In this document: positions 1 through 12,017 of the stretch, piece by piece
Layout of the letters: every line of letters starts with the position of its first letter
How positions within the stretch are numbered: position 1 is the first letter of the stretch
From: Sipunculus nudus
Lineage: Eukaryota > Annelida > Sipuncula > Golfingiida > Sipunculidae
NCBI GenBank assembly: GCA_026874595.1
Contig: CM049316.1
Coordinates: 28,751,339 to 28,815,338 of the forward strand
Length of the DNA: 64,000 nucleotides
Reading direction: 5' to 3'
Notes under the pieces: model-generated
What the model saw: only the letters and a program-made list of their open reading frames with translations
The model's database searches: none
What the model was told of the DNA's origin: nothing
Program-made: the position numbers and the translations under genes

Positions 1-2374
1 TGTTGGTGGCCGTTATTTCCAGGTTTCGTTTTGATATCGTCATGCATATATTCATTACACAAACAGGTTGTTCTCATACTTTGGTGTTTAGTATTGATAG
101 CTGTCCTTAATCACATACATCATCTGCATAAACATAAATCAACGCTTATCATTAAGGTTCAGTTGACATGTTTTCTATCGTCGGTGGTGGGGGGGGGGGG
201 TATTTTTGCAGTCAAAACGTCAAAATTTCGATGATTTCAGTTGATTCCACTTTAGAACGTAGTGGGATATACTTTTATACTGGCAGAAATACAATGATTC
301 TTGTACTTTTTGCATTAGCTAAACAAGGCTCCCTCCCCGATATGACAAATTATATATGAACACGAAAATAACTGAAGTATGGCGAAAAACATCAAAGAGT
401 TATCTTTAAAAAATGCCCAATTCTATTAACTTTGCAAAATCTAGCGTCACTTGATTATTCATAAGACACCAATGCAAATATGGCCATTATTTGTAAAAAA
501 ATTTGTTAACTTTCATACCCGCTTGGTTATAATAAACATCAAGAAGATAAACACCGCCAAAGTAAGTGGAGATGATCAGAAGGTCAGGCGACCTATTGAA
601 TTTATTTGCATATATGGTATATATTTGTTTTAAACTGATCAGTCGGAAAACTGTTTGCAATCAGGAAACTATGGTTTGACGGCCATCTTTTATAAAAAAA
701 GGGGTCTCTGAAAGACGTTTATTGATACATTTTTTACACAAATCTGTTGAATTATATTCCCAATACTCATATTTCATGACGAATGAAAATGATTGACAAT
801 AAAGCCAAACCGACACCTCAGTTTAGCGACCAACTCAAAATAAGGACCACTTTTTCACAGTACCAATTTTTTTTATCTTTATGTCAGACCTAGCTTAGAA
901 ATTCACCTCGAAAATGCGAACACTTTATGGAGGTCCAAATGGTTGTCGTAATTTAGAGGCTTTACTGTACAGGTTTTTCGCCAAACTAACGACACCTTTT
1001 TGATACAAGCGACATTGAGTGTTCGAGTCTGGTACAGTAGCAGAAAGTAAAAGCCTCAAGTAAAAGCAGTGAGAAGCTACTTCTCGTTTACGGCGAATTC
1101 TAGTCAGATATTGTATATCATTTATCTAACGTCTTGACCAAAAAGCGCGTCGCTGGCGCATTCGACTACTAGTTAGACGGACGTATTTGCAGGCCCTGTA
1201 TATTATCATGTCTGTCAAATCACTGTCACATGTAGGAGGCACTAGGAGCGTATTTTCTACAGAGTATTTGGCATCATGTGATTCATCAATCTCAATCCTG
1301 CATATACAACTTTCAATCCCCTTCAACACAAACAGAAAAGGTCAACAATGGTGAAATTTTCTGCTGCCCTGCACTATTTACCTGTATAATTGACGTGACG
1401 GCTTGGGCGAGTTAGCTCCGCCCACCTTGGATACTGTTGCTAGGTTAGACATTAAACCAAGAAACCTTGTTTTTTATACACGCGGAACCGGCACTTCAGC
1501 CGTATATCCCTCCAGATTTCAAACAGTATTAATTTTACCAAGAACGTACTCTAAGAAAAAAAGTGTACATATGAAGGCTACAGAAATGTTTTAAATATAA
1601 AATTGACAAGTTTAGTGAATTTGCGCCCGTTTCTGCTCAATACGGCCAGTGTCAGAGAATAAATCAGCTGACCGCTCGCATCAGCTATGATACCTTGAGT
1701 GCAGCGGTTTAATTTGTTAAAATTGACTTGTTCATGTCTAACAAAAACAAAAAAAAAAATCTGACAACATCAATGCAACGTACAGTTATTAATATATTTG
1801 TTTATAACCTAGGGTGCTGTTTCAACAAAGAATTGACAACGTAAAACGTATTGCTTCCATAAAGGTTATAGCGGTACATGCTGTCATGGGAGCGGGGGGA
1901 TAATACTATTTTTATTTATAAACAGTAGAGGGAGTCTAAATATATATTGCTCAAGCAGAGTTTTTTTTTAATTATTGAAGGTCGCTTTTGTCAAATTATC
2001 TATAAACTGAAATGAAAAATAATAATTCAACTAGTGCCGGTACCAATAATATTCCAAGAATAAATGTTTGAAGGACAAGAAAAATCATAGCTAGATGACG
2101 TGTAAACATCACAAAGGGTTAATCACTCGTGGTGTATGTTAAATATAACATAAAATACTGAGAAAAATTATGAATAAAACAGATTTGAAACTGAAATTAA
2201 AATCATTATTAAATATTGCATGTATATTGATGATTTTTAATAGGAACCACCCTGTTTATACACAGGGAGAAGGATGTTTGCACGAGAAGAAATTTAAATG
2301 CTTGTATAATATGGATATTATTTATGAAAGTCCAAAATCTTTTGTATTGTCCTGTATATATTCTTACATAATAT
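1..2374. other. Stretch with no recognised gene
   Basis: No reading frame here looks like a conserved protein, and no splice-linked exon series was found. The sequence is AT-rich with short A and T runs. A run of 12 G lies at 189-200. The short open frames lack domain signatures and look like chance. Confidence 0.6.
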
Positions 2375-2590
2375 ATGTTTGAAAAGCCCAGACTTTACGA
2401 GATTATGCTTTCTGCGTATCGGGAGAGCAAATAAATGCCTGACACTGATTCATTGTGCTCGGGGGCATACTAGGACTAGTCTGGGTACATGTGGGATACT
2501 GGAATTTTACGGGGGAAAGAGGTTTGTTGTTGTTTTATTGTTTTATTATTTATTACAAAGATATTTTTGATCAGAATGCCCATTCAGCGT
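2375..2590 (-). repeat. Interspersed repeat R1, copy 1 (truncated)
   Basis: Read on the minus strand, this matches the plus-strand copies at 7783-8126 and 46915-47228. Shared blocks include GAATGCCCATTC near the outer end, an AATAATAAAACAACAAC block, the CAATAGGA/CACTGATCC region, and AGATTATGCTTT on the plus strand. The other two copies run on for about 100 bp into a (TA)n tract. This one stops short of it, so it is 5'- or 3'-truncated. Confidence 0.75.
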
Positions 2591-3107
2591 AGTATGATGA
2601 TTTGTGATAGGGTACTGGGTACAGTGAACATTTCAGTTGATTACACATATGATATAAAAATACCCATTTACTATAAAATACACAATATAAAAGGCAAATA
2701 TACAACATAAAAGGCAAATTTACTGCACTCATACCAAGTGGACTCGACTCGACAAACTCACCATGGGGTAGTGGCAACGCCATGTCCCTAAACACTGCAA
2801 ACAGTGAGAGAGCAACTACCTGGACAGATATCCTTGTGACGGTTGGATGAGCGGGCACGTTGAATATTTGTATGAATGCTAGGTTTTAAAACATTTCAAA
2901 GTAAATTGTACTGATTGCGGCACTTGGAGAGAATTTCAGCTCATGTGTTCCACAATGATCGGGGGGGGGGGAGGGGGGTGCTATTAGTAGCTTTTCAGAC
3001 AAACAGAAATCACACTTTCTAGTCCCACAGAAGTAAGGTGCTGTCCTGGCCAAGATTTCCCAGGAGAGCTTGTATTTGATAGTCTTGTCTTTTAGGGTCC
3101 ATATGTG
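2591..3107. other. Stretch with no recognised gene
   Basis: Noncoding by eye. An 11-G run at 2961-2971 is followed by a second G-rich block. The last part may belong to the 3' flank of the minus-strand retroelement fragment at 3108-3356. Confidence 0.5.
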
Positions 3108-3356
3108 TTAAGACAGCTCAGTGTTTTTAGCCTGGGGTCTGTTACGAAAGGATTGTTTGTGGTTATTGTATCTGGTCTTGAAATCACCTTCAGTACACCA
3201 TATGTAGCATTTCTCGTCATTGTCTGTTATAACTGTTGCCTTATAGACAATGAATCTCAGCTCACACTGACCATTCATAGGACATCCATCTTTTTTACCA
3301 CAGTTACATTGGCTTAGAGGTACATTCACAGCTTTGTTTGTATTTAGGAGCTTCAT
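3108..3356 (-). pseudogene. Penelope-like retroelement fragment: zinc-binding linker plus GIY-YIG-type endonuclease region
   Basis: The minus-strand frame reads CNCGKKDGCPMNGQC, then a VYKATV strand, a degenerate 'YIG' position (YIWCTEG) and FKTRYNNHKQSFRN. This Cys cluster followed by Tyr/Gly, Arg and His-x-x-Ser-Phe is the usual C-terminal arrangement in Penelope-like elements and close relatives whose reverse transcriptase carries a GIY-YIG nuclease. It is a fragment of about 80 residues without the rest of the protein. Its natural N-terminal partner, the reverse transcriptase, lies at 5430-7620 on the same strand. The family is inferred from motif order, not from a search. The Gly of YIG appears replaced, so the enzyme is probably dead. 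Confidence 0.7.
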
Positions 3357-3397
3357 ATTATGTGTGCTGAATCAGACATGGGGTCTATTACAGTTGT

Positions 3398-3576
3398 TCT
3401 ATTACTATTACTATTACCACATTTTATCTTCTATTACTATTACTTTTACTGGGGTATCTATTACTATTACTATTACTATTACCACATTTTATCTTCTATT
3501 ACTATTACTATTACTGGGGTATCTATTACTATTACTATTACTGGGGTATCTATTACTATTACTATTACTATTACTT
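3398..3576. repeat. (TTACTA)n microsatellite with 65-bp higher-order unit
   Basis: TTACTA/CTATTA hexamers are interrupted by two spacers: CCACATTTTATCTTC (at 3417 and 3482) and TGGGGTATC (three times). The spacing gives a higher-order unit of about 65 bp, present about two and a half times. Long frames across it on the plus strand are artefacts of the repeat. Confidence 0.9.
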
Positions 3577-5271
3577 AAACTGATGGGAGGATTATACACC
3601 TTGCGCAGCCAAGAGTGCTATAAACTAGCACTACAGTCACATGTTTAAATAATATTACAAGCATGTATATCATCCAGTTATCTACACAATTTTCGTATAC
3701 TGTGTCTGTCATTTACAGAGAGCCTAATGATACTGGAGATCTTAATTATTTCAGCTTCTTTAATTCTGTTCATTTATATTTTGAAACCTCAATGAAATTT
3801 TATTGGGACATTTCAAGTAGAAATTATGAAATAATTGTATGAACTCCTGAATACATGTAATCTGAAAGCAACCCATTGTAAAGGCCCTGGCATATGTAAA
3901 ATATTGATTTACAATTATATGCATACTTGTACATTTTTTCTTCATATATATTTCACATAAATTTATTTGATAGTACATACTTCCGATTAGATTTAATTTT
4001 CTTTCTCATAGTAAAAAAATAAAGATTTTGATTGTAATTTAAAATTGTCTCCAGAGGAATTATTCATGATTATTGCAAAATATTATTTATATAAAAGTTG
4101 ACAATTCAGTCCTTTATGTATGTATCAGGAGAGGAATTTATGTAGGGCTGTGTCCTGTTTCCCTATCCTTATTAATATATCTAATAAAATACTGTTTATG
4201 TCAAGATTTTTGACTGAACCAAACTGGAGACAAAAGTACCCCATCTTCTCGGATGTATATGTTCATTTGGATGTGATGCCATGATTTATTCCATCGCATA
4301 GGGCATCTTGAGAGTGAACAGAGAAGTGGTAAACTTTACAATATTGGTAGCATGCATGGCCTTTAGGATAATTTAGGAATATCTAGAGATATTATAACTT
4401 ACATAAATTTTACACAACAAATAAAATATTATCTAAATCACTTTCATAATAAATTTTGTATTTAACAATCTTGTACTATAATTTTTTTTTACATAACGGG
4501 ACCTTAATTATTTGATTTCAAAATTCCAGTTAGATAATAAAATTTAACAGTTGATTATATTCTGATATTATATAATCAAATTAATACTGTGGAAAAATGG
4601 TTCATTAAACTTTAAAATATAAATTAACATAAATTTAGATACCGAATGAAGGTCTGCACAATTGGTACTATGAAACGACAGACAAATATTAAAATAATAG
4701 TTTTAAAAGAATATGTATATAAATTAACTAGATAATACATGTGCCTGTAGTATGACTTTCTACAATTGACTGTAGTACTGGTATAAGTTTTTTGCATTGT
4801 AGGCTTCAATACTTTATGGTTAGTGAAAACACCATAAGGCTTATCATGAACACTTTGGATCTGCACTGTATTAAATTTTTCTTGAATGTGAGTTATTGCA
4901 ATCTGTATAATTTAAATGCAAACTGGCTTGTGAAAACAAGTCTAGGTACATTTCAGAATATGCATATGATGTACATGTCACAATAATAATACACTATTTA
5001 TCTGTCTCTTAACATCAAACCATGTTTATCAATGGTTTAGTAATCAAAGGTCAGATAGTGCCAGGTAACTTATTTGGCTGTGACCTGCTCTGTCCTGTAC
5101 TCTTATATAATTAGCACCAGTGTTCACCAGCAATGTGGCAGCTAGCCCATGCTTGCATCAACAATTGGCACATCCTGGGCAATCACTGGACAAGAACTGA
5201 GTCTGTTCAGCATTATTTGCTAATATGCTTCATGATGAGGGGCTCACAGGAAGTAATAGAAAGTAATATGT
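3577..5271. other. AT-rich stretch with no recognised gene
   Basis: About 1.7 kb of very AT-rich sequence lies between two arrays of the same hexamer. No conserved protein, RNA gene or transposon end was recognised. It separates the two parts of a minus-strand retroelement. Confidence 0.55.
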
Positions 5272-5410
5272 ATTACTCTATTACTTTGCCTCTGTTTCTA
5301 TTACTATTACTACTACAGCTCAAATTTTTCAGTCTATTACTATTACTATTACTGTTACATGGAAAAAGCTGTAATAGTTTATTACTATTACTATTACTTA
5401 TTACTACTAC
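5272..5410. repeat. (TTACTA)n microsatellite, second array
   Basis: This is the same hexamer family as 3398-3576, broken by short unique pieces. On the minus strand it follows directly after the last reverse-transcriptase-like residues (KISYSCLPKM) of the element at 5430-7620. Confidence 0.85.
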
Positions 5411-5429
5411 CCCATGTCTGGTGCTGATC

Positions 5430-7620
5430 AGGTTAATCATCTTCGGTAAACAGCTATAGCTAATTTTCAAATTGTTCCTATTGAATATATTGTGGAACCT
5501 GTGATGTTTTAGGAAGTGTTTTTTAACTAGTTTCATGAATTGTCTGCCAATGTTGGTTTTTATATGACGGCTAAAGAGGGGATTGAACCGTATGATTTTC
5601 CTTTTCCTGTTTCTTATGCTTTTCACAGCGAGTTTAACATATTTTAAGCTTTCTGAGAACCCGCTTTTCGCTAAAGCTTTGTCACAAATGGGTTTAGCTT
5701 TCATGAAAAGCTCTTCATCGCAAGAGATACACGCTTGCTGATTATCATAGGGATCTGCCTGATAATAGCTTTAAGGTGATTGGGTTGTGTGTAGATATAG
5801 AGCGGATCATTGTTTGGTTTTCTGTAAGGGTAGAAAATGTCATTTTGGAGGTCAAGTGCTCCGTCTTAGAAATCTGTTCAGGTCAGGTTAGTTTCAGTGG
5901 TTATTTTTAACCCAATATAGGAAAAGAGTTTAATCATTTTCTTATGGATGCTTTCCGATTTGGGTCCAGACATGTTGGGGAAACAACCTATGCCGTATTC
6001 TTGATACAGGCCTAGTGCATTTTCATCAAATTCCTTTTTCAACATATCTAGGAGGTTTAAACCAACCAGATTGCATAATTCAGCGCCATCAAAACTGCGC
6101 ATGGTGAAGTCATAGCTAGTTTTATCCTTTTTAACCTAGGTGTTATCATTGCTAAACATTAAGCTTATCCTGCTATGCAGGATGATTTTGATAACATCAT
6201 CTGGTTTTGGCATATTGAAGGCTTTCATAAGTAGATCGTCTGTGATCAAGGGGTAAAAATCAACGATATCAAACTTTATGAACTTTGCATTTTTTTCAGC
6301 CTCAATTAATTGAACCAAGAAATTACCTGTCCGGGATCTTGCCACTGGTTGAGTTTGGTTTTCAGATTCAGTTAGTGTTACAGATGTCTTTTTTTTTGTG
6401 TGACACGGGCGTAACTCGTGTTGTAGCGGCCTCGCCTGGCCGGGTATTGCATTCTCACTTTAATCGGTACTGGTTGAACTCTGGTTGTCATGCTAGTCTG
6501 GGGCTTTCTCGCCTGGCCGGGCCGGGCCGACTCACGTGTGAACCCTGACATGTATAGACACAGCGTTCTTTTTCTAGATGTTTCCTGTAATGCGTGTTTC
6601 ATGTTAGATTATTTGGATTGTTCGAGAAATGGAAGGTTCTCGGCTGAATGAGCAGTTATAAATAGGAAGCTGTGTTTTAGAGCCGAGAGAGAGGTGAGAG
6701 AATATTCCACCGGACCCAGAAGAGTGGGACTTTCTTCGAAACATGATTTCGAAAAAAATTGATTTAGTGTATTGTAATGTAAGGGTTGTTTTAAGAATAA
6801 ATGATAGTTAATTGTTACCAAAAAAACAAAACAAAAAAACACTGACTTCTTTATGCATTCCTCTAGACATTTCACGTTGCCTAGTGTTACAGTCTCTGAT
6901 TATTTTTTTTTCTCCAACACAAAATGTATGTTCATCACGCATATGTGATCTGTTGATATTAGGTTCCGTAACAGTTAGCCATTTATTTTTTCCAAGTGCT
7001 TTTTGCTTATGATACCAATTTTGGATTTTGCTAGGCTTATCAGTCTGCACTTGGGGTTTTGTTCAAAATTATTCCTGTGATCTTTTTAACGCAATGTAAG
7101 CATTGCGATCGCCATGACTTCGATGGGGTCTGCTAGGTTAAGAGAATTGGCTATTTCTTCGGCTTCTGTATTGATATTTTTACAGATATTTTGGTCTACT
7201 GTTTGGTATGTCTTAGTGATGTTTTACGTTAGGAGTATTGTAGTATTCTTTCGGCATACTGTACAGGTTAGTAGTCTTATCTGCCTGGACTAGGAGATTA
7301 TCAGACTGTCTGATTGTCTTTATGTCATTGGCCATTTGTCTCTGGAAAGCATTGTGCGAGTGCTGGAATTCTATGTTCCGGACCATTTCTTAGTTATCAC
7401 TTTCAAATGCTCTGAGGTGTTCGCTATGAGGGGGTGAATATGCGGTTTTGAAGCCATAGTTTTGTTTAGCTGAAATCCGACCAGGGTTTTCGTGATGGAA
7501 TGCCTTCCATCGCATTCTCCGGAGTAGGCTTTCAACTTTACTGATCAGGGATTTGGTGTAGGACTGATTAATAGGGATGGGAATGTTTTTCAGAGAATAG
7601 TAGAAGTGAGCCTTGTTCAC
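5430..7620 (-). pseudogene. Broken Penelope-like reverse transcriptase
   Basis: On the minus strand the order from N to C is as follows. At 7620-7390 there is an N-terminal part with IPIPINQSYTKSLISKVESL and RRMRWKAFHHENPGR. Around 7300-7000 there are decayed pieces, including a KSKIGIISKKHLEKI stretch. At 6370-6310 there is KLNQW...VISWF in another frame. At 6345-6136 motif A reads FIKFDIVDFYPLIT. At 6102-5878 there is SFDGAELCNLVGLNLLD, then motif C. At 5704-5430 the thumb-like end contains RNRKRKIIRFNPLFS and NIFNRNNLKISYSC. The frames are separated by stops and shifts. Motif C, where a pair of aspartates is expected, reads YQEYGIG, so the enzyme cannot be active. A solo LTR-like insertion lies at about 6399-6820. 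Family placement is by recognised motif order only. Confidence 0.75.
6399..6820 (+). mobile_element. Probable solo LTR inside the Penelope-like element
   Basis: This segment interrupts the minus-strand reverse transcriptase and is more GC-rich than its surroundings. It starts TGTGACACGGGC, carries a TATA-like AGTTATAAATAGG near 6655, a polyadenylation-like AATAAA near 6798, and ends TTGTTACCA. TG...CA ends with an internal promoter and poly(A) signal are typical of an LTR. No target-site duplication could be fixed because the flanks are T and A runs. It could instead be another retrosequence, since an A-rich tract follows. Confidence 0.45.
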
Positions 7621-7782
7621 TCTGTAGATGTTATAAGTTGATTTTCTGCACAGGGTGGGTTAACAAAAGTGCTCGGGTACGTGCCTGTCGCTGGTGCTGG
7701 TGTAGAAGGTTGAGTTACCGTCCGGTGTAAAGTGCTCTATGGTCTTCGGACAAGGCCAGAGCGATATAACTCTGAAGGAAAT

Positions 7783-8122
7783 GATGCCCATTCAGCCTAG
7801 TATTCAGCATACTATACGCTGAATGGGCATCCTGGTAAAAAAGTATCTTTGTAATAAATAATAAAATAATAAAACAACAACAAACCTCTTTCCCCTGTTA
7901 TGTCCAAGTATCGCACATGTACTCCGATTAATCCTATTGTGCCCCAGAGGACAATAGGATCAGTGTCAGTCATTTACCTGCTCTCCCCGATACTCACAAA
8001 GCATAATCTCTTGTCTCGGCTTTCCAAACCATGCCGTTAGCTTCATTCTAACAACATTCACCCAATTGTCGCATCCGTGAAACAGTCTGTAGTGAATTTA
8101 CAGAGTTTTTTTTTCTTCAGTG

Positions 8123-8126
<4 letters not shown>
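7783..8126 (+). repeat. Interspersed repeat R1, copy 2, with terminal palindrome
   Basis: The left end is a palindrome. GATGCCCATTCAGC (7783-7796) pairs with GCTGAATGGGCATC (7818-7831), and TAGTAT/ATACTA extends the stem. The body matches copies at 2375-2590 (minus) and 46915-47228 (plus). The right end runs straight into a (TA)n tract, as in the 46.9-kb copy. The family therefore appears to carry its microsatellite as part of the element, as some molluscan microsatellite-bearing elements do. Confidence 0.75.

Positions 8127-8174
<48 letters not shown>
8124..8174. repeat. (TA)n microsatellite
   Basis: About 25 TA units lie directly at the right end of repeat R1. Confidence 0.95.
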
Positions 8175-8178
<4 letters not shown>

Positions 8179-8775
8179 GTATATATTCTGTTGTGACATA
8201 ATGTATCATTCTAGTCTCTATAATTATGAATTTAAGTTTAAACAGTTTCTCACATCATTTCACTGAAATTAACATAACACGTGTTAACATGTATTGTCAG
8301 TGAATATTATTTATCCGGTTGACTGTTGAATATCTTGAAACATCTTAATTATTGATTTCTAATTATTAATTATGGCTTTCATAATATATGTCACACTATA
8401 GTATATATTAGTACCAGCTATAGGTACTATTTCATACACATGTGGGTGATTCCAAGTGCAATTTTAATGACAAATATGATTTTTTTTTTCAACGCTTTTT
8501 TACTAGTTTCCTTAGAATAGATTTTTCCTTCACCTTTTCTCCACATCCCCATAGGTGCGGCCATACAATACAGTACTTAAGTATTTTTTTCTTATAATCA
8601 TAGATCAACAAACGAAGGCAACATGGTTAGATTAGTTTTTTAATACTTAAATTGATGTCACTTTTGCCCAAATAAAATTTAATTTTAAGATATACTTATC
8701 AGTTTGTTAGTATTGCCAACATTCAGATCGACAGCAGGGAGAGAAACGAACAGATATAATTTTTGTGAAAAATAT
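8175..8775. other. Noncoding AT-rich stretch
   Basis: No gene, RNA or clear mobile element was recognised. Confidence 0.5.
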
Positions 8776-9922
8776 ATTGGCCATTCTACGAAAAACGACC
8801 AATTTCAGCAGGTACAACATCTGCAAAATAATTTATCCTAATATTTATTTGATAGTCTCACATGGAAATAAAAAATTTAAACTATATGAAAATAATTTCA
8901 GCAGAGCACTTTATTTCATGAAAACTTATAGTTTTGGTTAATTTAATGCCCTGTGTTTCATCAATTTCAACACCGTTACAGACTAAAATCACTGCTTGGA
9001 AATTATTATGAAAGACTGAGTCGGATATTTCCATGCCAATTTCAGGGTCCCACATAATTAATTTAGAAAAAATAAGAGAGGCTCACCTGTACGATGTATT
9101 TTATTTTAAAAATATATTTTAACCCTGTAAAATGTATTTTTTTATTTTTTGAACAACGATTAATCCTGAAAGAAAATACAACCGCAATCCAAAGAATGTA
9201 TAATGCAATAAATAAAAGGAAAAAAGTATATGTATGTGTTGACAGTGTGAGCTATATTCCAAAACTAAGAAAAGCATAAATATTTACATCATTTTGCTGA
9301 AATACAGGTAACGGTGTTGAAAAGCAATAAATATACGGACATTTTTACACAATTATGGAAATGTCCTGTTGAAAAATGACAAAATACATACAGAAAATGA
9401 TACATGTGGAGTCATTCTGTGACGTTACTTCAACTTAGGTGGGTTTTAAACAAGGAATAATCAATCAACATCGTGTCAAGGCGATCAGATCGTCTTTATA
9501 ACGGTGTTGAAATAAAATCTGGGGACACAAATTTAATCGCAATAAAAGTGGAAATAAAAAAGAGGGATGTTAAGAAACTTGTAGACGTTTTTAAGCGAAC
9601 GATTTTATTATACATGAAGAGTGCTAACAATCTTTCGCCTATACCATTTTAAATAAAAATAAGAGGATAATCAGTTCTTTAATATGGTCTGAAGACAGTC
9701 AATTCTTAATGACCTTTGAACCATTAAGTATAGATTTGAAGCATTTTAAGTATTATTTTGCTAAACAAATGAACCTAAGCCAAAATTAAGCAGAAAATAT
9801 AAGATACTAAAATTAAATCCCGAAAGCTTAATGACTGATGATTATATATGTACTATGGCACTGTGAATGTTAGGGACATGAATTTTCATATATTGGGTCG
9901 TTTTCTGTAGAATGACCCATAT
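8776..9922. mobile_element. Possible nonautonomous element bounded by hairpin-forming inverted repeats
   Basis: The left end (8776-8807) contains GGCCATTCTACGAAAAACG. The right end (9890-9922) contains CGTTTTCTGTAGAATGACCC, which is the inverted form. Each end is itself nearly palindromic (TTGG...CCAA, and GGGTC...GACCC). Inside, GTAACGGTGTTGAAA at about 9304 has an exact inverted partner at about 8968, and a third direct copy of ACGGTGTTGAAA lies at about 9500. There is no transposase-like frame. Target duplication was not resolved, so it may be a MITE or a chance pairing of related repeats. Confidence 0.4.
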
Positions 9923-12017
9923 GCATTATTATGGCCATTACACTATTTAAAGCCGACATTTACGCGTATTAATTTTATTAAAGAACAACTCAATTATTTT
10001 AGAATGCACTTATTTGCCTTTCAGTAGTTTTTTTGGTGAATATCAGTATTTGTTGTCATTTTAATAATAACATCTAGCTCGATCACCAAATCTCTTTTTA
10101 CATAAGTGTAACTATAACAGTATTATTAATATTATTATTAATATTAACATCGGAACAGCGGTGTCGCATCTTTGAATGCCGATGACTGCATGCCTACTGT
10201 TTTTCAACATGGTTACAATAAAAAAATACCTATACAGGTTAACTTGTATCCTTGACATTGTAAACGGTTACTGACCTTTTACCAGAGATAAATCACTATA
10301 TTTGGTGTGACTGAAGACAGTCTGTCTTCGCATGCACATGAACACTTTGACCGGGAGACGCGCCTACTCGACGGGGCCAAGATTGTTACATTTTGTTTAA
10401 AGCCATCAACTTTGAAGAGTGACCCGCTGATCTGGGGTAACACTTTTAGCACTGGTTACGGGCCAATGTTTATCAATAGATGGTGTATGGGATCATATTG
10501 GCTGCGTCTTATAACTTACTGAAACTCTCATATTTGTCAATAACAGCTCAATAAATGGCATGGCCGATTTGGGCTAGCTTTGCCTTGTAGCTGATAAACC
10601 CGGTATACCGGGCTTTTAACCGGGTTGGGATATGTATTAATGTATTAATTGACAGGATTTTTGGATCCTTTTTTATTCAAAAATTAAATGAAAATATAGA
10701 TTTTCAGTGGTTTTCAGTCTCAATAAGATATGTACAAATATTTTGTTAACATTTATTTTGTGGCGCTGTGCTCGTGGCAAGGAATTCATACACTGATATG
10801 AAGACCTTGAAGACCTGGTCAGTGGTGATTTTTACATTAATTTGCGAACCGGAATAGGACCCGGGGACCCTCCGGTTTCTGATGAACTTTGACTGGACTG
10901 GTTACTATTTTTGGACGTTTAAAGTACAGGTTTATGTGAGGAAGACATTAATTCAACATAGCTTAACTTGAACTCTAATTTAATCGGAGTAGGAAGGCAT
11001 GAAAGATAATTAAATGTACGTTTTAAGGAAAGGAAACTGTTCCTCAAGAGAGAAACGGAAATATGCATACCTCGTTAGTAGCAGAAGCGGACCCAAGGGG
11101 AGCACAAGGGGTCGGTCCCCTTCTTCAGCTGCACCCTTTTTTAATCGTATCAGACCAATTTTCAGGCTTGGAACGTTCGCCCAAACACCACCCCAACCCT
11201 TTCCGGAAATGGGAACCTTGTATTGGGTTTTATCATTCATCCGTCTGGGTTGAACCCCTCCTTTTTATTAAGCGAGCCAGAGTCACGTGTTTTCGCATTG
11301 ACTGACCACACACGTGGGCCAGAGTCTTTGTCAAATTGTAACCCAAACATGCACAAATCCGTCACTGAAAGCAAGGTTATTCATATGCATTGGTGGTCCT
11401 TAAATCGGCTTAATTCTGGGCTTGAAGTGACCACAAAGAAAATCCGGTCTTTGCCGAAAGCAGTTCTGCCGTTTTCGGTAATAGCCTCCGCTCATATCAG
11501 AAACACGCAAAACTCACTCAAATTAATGTGCACATTAAAAATTATTTATTCTAATATCGGCCATGTCACTGGGGGATCAATAACCTTTAAATTGAGATAT
11601 GGCACAGTATCATACGCAACGTGATTTCAGAGAACATTGCGAACAGAGGTGGACCGAATTCGTTTTATAGGCCTAAGTATTAGATAGATGTCTCGACCGT
11701 ATTAAAACACATAATGATAACAGGTCCATCGAGCATATGGGTGAAAGTTGACACGCGTGTCAGGAATGTCCGACCTGATGTCCGACCTTCAGGTGTGTTT
11801 ACATGGCCTTGTTTTCAGTCCGGCAATCATGTTCGCTGATTGGCTAACAGACCTGTCGATCACGCATTCTCTGTCAGGTCAATTGTGACGCCACAAAAAG
11901 GACTGACCTGACCCCGGAAGAGGTCACTCTCACCTTCAGCAGACGATCACTACTCGCAATGCGAATGCTCGTTTGAAATCTATATTCCAAGTAAAAGTTT
12001 ATTCGTGTCGTATTCAG
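9923..12017. other. Stretch upstream of the first visible CUB exon, no exon recognised
   Basis: I looked for a first-half CUB exon (Cys-Gly ... Asn-Tyr-Pro ... Cys-x-Trp ... Gln, then a GT donor) and for a signal-peptide exon, and found neither. A GC-richer patch at about 11080-11300 resembles repeat debris seen again at about 15230-15410 and 28500-28560. The region may be part of a long intron of the CUB gene. Confidence 0.5.

Noticed and set aside
3334-3648. Leu/Tyr/Thr-rich frames across the hexamer array
   Set aside because: Translations of the TTACTA microsatellite.
11223-11624. 133-residue plus-strand frame
   Set aside because: No domain signature, no splice context and overlap with repeat-like sequence.
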